Shown piece after piece: positions 17,480 to 20,229 of a stretch of DNA of 20,229 nt. Source of the DNA: a virus. The DNA lies in IMG/VR virus record IMGVR_UViG_3300017613_000133, positions 1 to 20,229 of that record; one strand, given 5' to 3'. How positions within the stretch are numbered: the first letter of the stretch is position 1; each line of letters starts with the position of its first letter. The notes beneath the pieces were generated by a model. It saw only the letters and a list, made by a program, of their open reading frames with translations. It ran no database searches and was not told the origin of the DNA. The translations under genes and the position numbers were made by a program.

Positions 17480-17653
17480 ATGACTTCTTTACAAATGATT
17501 CCCGTTATTGAAATTATTATTGGCGGAGGTATTGTAAGTATGCTATGGAAAATGAACTGTCAGTTGGCAGCACTTTCTGAGCAGCTTAAAACTTTCGCAA
17601 AAAGAACAGAAGACCACGAAGTGCGTCTTAGAGATTTAGAAAGAGGAAATTAA
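17480..17653 (+). CDS. small membrane protein with coiled coil, next to the holin-like gene
   Basis: This 57-residue protein has an N-terminal hydrophobic stretch (IPVIEIIIGGGIVSMLW, about 7-23) followed by a charged helix LAALSEQLKTFAKRTEDHEVRLRDLE with heptad-like spacing. It resembles many small phage proteins of lysis cassettes that have a 'DHExRLRxLE' ending; spanin-like or holin-partner roles are possible, but it is shorter than typical i-spanins. The start at 17480 is chosen because GGAG (17471-17474) precedes it and it lies one base after the holin-like stop; an upstream ATG at 17426 would overlap that gene by 53 bases. Confidence 0.6.
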   Translation: MTSLQMIPVIEIIIGGGIVSMLWKMNCQLAALSEQLKTFAKRTEDHEVRLRDLERGN

Positions 17654-17654
17654 T

Positions 17655-17750
17655 ATGCCCGGTTTAAAAGGAAAAAAGACAGGTAAAGCTAAAATTAAAA
17701 AAGTTAAGACGGTCCCCAAACCTAAGGTAAAAAAAGTAAAGAGGTATTAA
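17655..17750 (+). CDS. 31-residue lysine-rich protein
   Basis: The reading frame is ATG 17655 to TAA 17748-17750. The product begins MPGLKGKKTGKAKIKKVKTV and continues with PKPKVKKVKRY, about 40 percent lysine and no acidic residue. The spacing to both neighbours is one base or less, and AGAGG (17642-17646) lies upstream, which supports a true gene. Such a charge suggests binding to nucleic acid, the membrane or an acidic protein partner. No family is recognised. Confidence 0.5.
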   Translation: MPGLKGKKTGKAKIKKVKTVPKPKVKKVKRY

Positions 17751-19304
17751 ATGAGTAAAGCAACAAGACAAAGCCACGGTATAGATGGTTTAATGACTAT
17801 GACTATTAGCGGCTCTATTAATAATACTGACGTTAGTACAGAAGGTCCGGGGCCACAATGTTCTCTTAAGCAAAACCACAATCAAATTTTAGCTCGTGGG
17901 TCTGAAGAATACATTTTGTCTTACAGAGAAAACACTCTTGCTGCTTTACCCACGACTGGAAAAACAGGAGCAGCTAAATGGGTAATTCCTCAGATGTGGG
18001 AACGAGAATGGAACCCCCGTTTAGGCTTATCCGTTACACCCCTAGATTTTAATATAGAATCTTCTAGCACCAAACTATCTCCTCTTCTTTGGTTAAAACC
18101 AGAAGAAATTTCTTTAGACGCAGCAGGTACTGATTTTATTGACATTTGGACTGATAGTTCTGCACAAGAAAATAATTTTGGAGCAACTATTGGTGGTTTA
18201 GCTCCTCCTTATTCTGTTAATATTCCAAACGGAAATAAATTTAGAGGTGCTGACGGTGGTGCTACTGGATCTGGTTCTGATAATTACATGTTGAAATTAG
18301 AAGAAGCAACTGATTTTGATTTAGATTCAAACCAATCTTTTGTTTCTTATTTTACAGTCCGTTTAAATGCACCTTTTGGAAAAACAGGTATGCAAACTTT
18401 GTTAAGCGTAGGAAGTGCCAACAATAATACTAACTTTAGAATTAGTGTGGGTAATTTTGTAAACACTATCGGAGATGATCGCTTTGGTGATATCCGTATT
18501 TCTACAAATAGAGCTTCTAATCAAGAATTAGTTACTTGGTCTAATAAACTTTCTTTTTCTGACTCTCCTATTTTTGTTATTGGTGTGGGCAGAAAAACAG
18601 ATAACAGTTTATTTTGTCGAGTAAACGGTATAGATCAAGGTTCTCCAACAGGGTCTACACTTGATGAAAGCGGTGATTTAAATACAGATATTACTTTATT
18701 ATCTACAATAAGCGGTTCAGATGAAATTGAACCTTTAGATGGAACACTTCTTGAGGTTTTATGGATTAAAGAAACTTCTGCCGCTACCGCCGGTAGTAAT
18801 TTTTATGAAGTAACTGGTGCTATCGAAGTAGACAAAACAATCACTATAACATCTACTAATAATGTTGTTAAAACTTATATTTCTAAAGCTTCTGGTACAA
18901 ACGGAGATTTAGATGGATCAGGTAATGTTATATTTGAAAGTGATAGTTCTACTGAAACACAGATAAATAATTTTATAGCGGCTATAAACTCATCAAACGG
19001 GCATAACGCTGGTTCAAGCAACAGTGTAATTACAGTACTTAACGTCAGTAACACTGCTATTTTAATGACTCAGTTAGCCGGATCAGCAGGTAATACAGCT
19101 ATTGTTGAGAACTCTGCTACATTTAATCCTTTTCCAGCAGGAGGTTGGACTAGTAGTTTTAAAGGCGGAACAAACGGAATTTGGGATTTAGATTTATTTG
19201 GACTTGAAAGTTATTTAACTTATAAGTATAATATTTTATTACCATCTGATCATTTATATAAGAATGGTATGAAAACAAAAAGTGCTATTGAAGCAACAAT
19301 TTAA
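17751..19304 (+). CDS. LamG/ConA-like structural protein interrupted by one repeat module
   Basis: This 517-residue protein has an N-terminal part (1 to about 107) that is unrecognised; it begins MSKATRQSHGIDGLMTMTIS and includes PQMWEREWNPRLGL. From about 109, LSPLLWLKPEEISLDAAGTD and IDIWTDSSAQENNF are the usual first strands of a phage LamG/concanavalin-A-like domain. Later strands include FRISVGN and FVIGVGRKTDN. PLDGTLLEVLWIKETSA is followed by an inserted module (351-476). The fold then resumes with ESYLTYKYNILLPSDHLYKN, the typical 'xxYLxxKYxxxLPxxHPYK' end. The end is GMKTKSAIEATI. It is probably a carbohydrate-binding fibre or virion surface protein. GAGG (17741-17744) supports the start right after the previous stop. 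Confidence 0.65.
   Translation: MSKATRQSHGIDGLMTMTISGSINNTDVSTEGPGPQCSLKQNHNQILARGSEEYILSYRENTLAALPTTGKTGAAKWVIPQMWEREWNPRLGLSVTPLDFNIESSSTKLSPLLWLKPEEISLDAAGTDFIDIWTDSSAQENNFGATIGGLAPPYSVNIPNGNKFRGADGGATGSGSDNYMLKLEEATDFDLDSNQSFVSYFTVRLNAPFGKTGMQTLLSVGSANNNTNFRISVGNFVNTIGDDRFGDIRISTNRASNQELVTWSNKLSFSDSPIFVIGVGRKTDNSLFCRVNGIDQGSPTGSTLDESGDLNTDITLLSTISGSDEIEPLDGTLLEVLWIKETSAATAGSNFYEVTGAIEVDKTITITSTNNVVKTYISKASGTNGDLDGSGNVIFESDSSTETQINNFIAAINSSNGHNAGSSNSVITVLNVSNTAILMTQLAGSAGNTAIVENSATFNPFPAGGWTSSFKGGTNGIWDLDLFGLESYLTYKYNILLPSDHLYKNGMKTKSAIEATI
18801..19178 (+). repeat. single copy of the beta-rich module inside the LamG-like protein
   Basis: Residues 351-476 of the gene starting at 17751. 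ITITSTNNVVKTYISKASG, GDLDGSGNVIF, AAINSSNGHNAG, MTQLAGSAGNTAI and FKGGTNG follow in the same order as in tail tubular protein B. The closest copy there by eye is the one at residues 229-300, which shares GTxGDLxGSxNVIF and AINSxNGHNA. Confidence 0.75.
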
Positions 19305-19316
19305 AGGAGTTTTAAC

Positions 19317-19514
19317 ATGGCAGACAAGAAAAAAGAACAAAAAGCAAAAACAGCAAAAGTAGCAAAAGCAAAGGTAGGTAAAGCAAGTAAAGCGGGTCGT
19401 AGTAATAGACCCGGTAAAGCTAAACCTCTTAAACGTATGGGACGAAGAGCAAGAAAAGCAGCAAACACACAAGGAAATCCTCGTCGATATAAAGGCAAAG
19501 GCGCAACAAGGTAA
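19317..19514 (+). CDS. 65-residue strongly basic protein
   Basis: The sequence starts MADKKKEQKAKTAKVAKAKV and continues as Lys/Ala repeats, then Arg-rich parts (SNRPGKAKPLKRMGRRARK and RRYKGKGATR). The Lys-Ala pattern resembles histone H1-like or HU-tail sequences, so DNA or RNA binding, for example genome condensation or a packaged virion protein, is a reasonable guess. AAAGGAG directly overlaps the previous stop and supports the start. It is flanked by structural genes. No family is recognised with confidence. Confidence 0.6.
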   Translation: MADKKKEQKAKTAKVAKAKVGKASKAGRSNRPGKAKPLKRMGRRARKAANTQGNPRRYKGKGATR

Positions 19515-19527
19515 ATAAGGAGAAATC

Positions 19528-19980
19528 ATGTCATCTACAATCACACCAGCTACACTTACTGTGACTCACAGCGAGTCCGTGACCCTTAACGGGGTTGACC
19601 GTGGAGTTACTAATACATTAACGATTGCTTCGATTAACGAAATTGATCATCGAATCGTGTCTGTCGATACGTCGGCAGCTAGGACGCTTCTTACTCTCGG
19701 TGCTACCGTGGGTGCTGGGGCATTTATTAAAGCTAATATCAAGTATATTAGAATTACTAACAAAGACAATACTAACTATGTTACCTTGGGTATGTTAGAC
19801 TCTGGCGGTGACACCGCTTATGTCAAGCTTGAAGCAGGTCAGACCTTCTGTATGTACAACGACGATCTTGAAGCTAAGACCGATGGAGCAGCTTGGGCAG
19901 GATGGTCTGAGATTGATACGTTTAATGCTCAGGCCAACACTGCTGACGTTGACTTAGAAGTATTTGTCGCATCTACTTAA
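19528..19980 (+). CDS. small virion-type structural protein
   Basis: This 150-residue protein is beta-rich with few charged clusters: TPATLTVTHSESVTLNGVDR, NEIDHRIVSVDTSAARTLLT, FIKANIKYIRITNKDNTNYV and YVKLEAGQTFCMYNDD. The pattern (a residue-specific 'T' ladder followed by 'KYIRITNxDxxNYVxL...VKLEAGQxF') recurs in phage proteins annotated as structural, without a solved role. Use of C-ending codons is higher than in the large fibre genes, which hints at good expression. A head decoration or minor tail role is possible. AAGGAGA upstream supports the start. Confidence 0.5.
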   Translation: MSSTITPATLTVTHSESVTLNGVDRGVTNTLTIASINEIDHRIVSVDTSAARTLLTLGATVGAGAFIKANIKYIRITNKDNTNYVTLGMLDSGGDTAYVKLEAGQTFCMYNDDLEAKTDGAAWAGWSEIDTFNAQANTADVDLEVFVAST

Positions 19981-19989
19981 TGGAGAGCT

Positions 19990-20190
19990 ATGAATAATAT
20001 CTCAGCACTAAAAAATAAATTAATTAATAGATTGTCAGAAGATCTTGATGACGAATCTAAATGCACGCCCGGTCTTTATCAGGTTGTGTGCCGTGTGATT
20101 GTTGATTTTAAAGATGAAATTGATCTTGAGAGCATTGAACAGACTGTTAATAAGATGTCTTTAGATCCTCCGTTTAAATTTGGAACTTAG
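19990..20190 (+). CDS. candidate terminase small subunit (DNA packaging)
   Basis: This 66-residue protein begins MNNISALKNKLINRLSEDLD, followed by ESKCTPGLYQVVCRVIVDFKDEI and a C-terminal LDPPFKFGT. The 'TPGxLxxVxRxIxDxxxEI' helix and the proline-phenylalanine ending recall the small DNA-packaging subunits of T7-like phages, which recognise DNA and stimulate the large terminase. In T7 this gene (18) follows the holin and precedes the spanin and large terminase genes, the position seen here. The protein is shorter than T7 gp18 (89 residues), so the call is tentative. GGAGA (19982-19986) precedes the start. Confidence 0.4.
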   Translation: MNNISALKNKLINRLSEDLDDESKCTPGLYQVVCRVIVDFKDEIDLESIEQTVNKMSLDPPFKFGT

Positions 20191-20208
20191 TTGTTCGCTA
20201 CCTTGGTT

Positions 20209-20227
20209 CTGTTGAACTTACCAACAG
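20209..20227 (+). other. inverted repeat at the end of the window
   Basis: CTGTTG (20209-20214) and CAACAG (20222-20227) form a perfect 6-bp stem with a 7-base loop. The sequence is cut at 20229, so it cannot be told whether a T-run follows. It begins 18 bases after the stop of the candidate small terminase, so it may be a terminator or lie inside the next gene. Confidence 0.3.
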
Positions 20228-20229
20228 GG

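Noticed and set aside
17426-17653. Longer 75-residue version of the TM/coiled-coil protein
   Set aside because: It would overlap the holin-like gene by 53 bases without a binding site; ATG 17480 has GGAG at good spacing.
20191-20229. TTG-start open frame running off the window, hydrophobic (LFATLVLLNLPTG)
   Set aside because: It could be the start of a lipoprotein-like spanin, but there is no binding site before the TTG and only 13 codons are visible.
1-20229. tRNA genes, CRISPR arrays, insertion sequences, integrase or attachment sites
   Set aside because: No cloverleaf-like segment, no regularly spaced DNA repeats, no transposase or integrase frame and no terminal inverted repeats were seen; intergenic space is almost absent.

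Overview
The window is a late (structural) gene block of a tailed phage with T7-like podovirus organisation. All genes lie on the + strand, are tightly packed, and nearly all carry a clear Shine-Dalgarno sequence. The anchors are the C-terminal end of a major capsid protein, a gp11-like tail tubular protein A, a gp12-like tail tubular protein B, and an end section with a 3-TM holin-like protein and a candidate small terminase. The DNA is AT-rich with TTA/AGA-type codons, and the fibre types (collagen-like fibre, beta-helix adhesin, LamG-like fibre) resemble those of marine podoviruses. The host cannot be named from the sequence, and 'marine' is inference.

Layout. 2-391: capsid protein end. 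392-548: spacer with a strong rho-independent terminator (497-534), placed like T7 T-phi after gene 10. It also holds a six-codon minicistron that ends at a UUU-UGA site. 549-1196: tail tubular protein A. 1208-6577: a 1789-aa tail tubular protein B, more than twice the T7 length because about 700 residues of repeated beta-rich modules sit near its N-terminus. 6578-6641: a 64-base gap with a hairpin. 6642-8939: tail fibre protein with a collagen-like stretch. 8954-15622: a 2222-aa adhesin with dense cysteine clusters, an Ig-like domain and a pectate-lyase-like beta-helix. 15632-15880: a small CxxC...CxxC protein. 15882-16967: two probable paralogues with lysine tails. 16975-17653: a membrane/lysis cluster made of an amphipathic 29-aa peptide, a 3-TM holin-like protein and a TM plus coiled-coil protein. 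17655-17750: a 31-aa lysine-rich protein. 17751-19304: a LamG/ConA-like protein split by one copy of the repeat module. 19317-19514: a 65-aa strongly basic protein. 19528-19980: a small virion-type protein. 19990-20190: a candidate small terminase. The window ends in an inverted repeat.

How it fits together. The capsid, tail tube and nozzle genes come first, then a large set of receptor-binding and surface-decoration genes, then lysis, then DNA packaging. T7-like internal virion proteins (gp14-16), which follow gp12 in T7, are absent here and must lie elsewhere or be replaced. The most unusual content is (i) one beta-rich module found in three different genes, including tandem copies in the tail nozzle protein and a copy that interrupts a lectin-like fold; (ii) the very large cysteine-rich adhesin with its small CxxC neighbour; and (iii) a set of tiny basic or amphipathic proteins around the lysis cluster.
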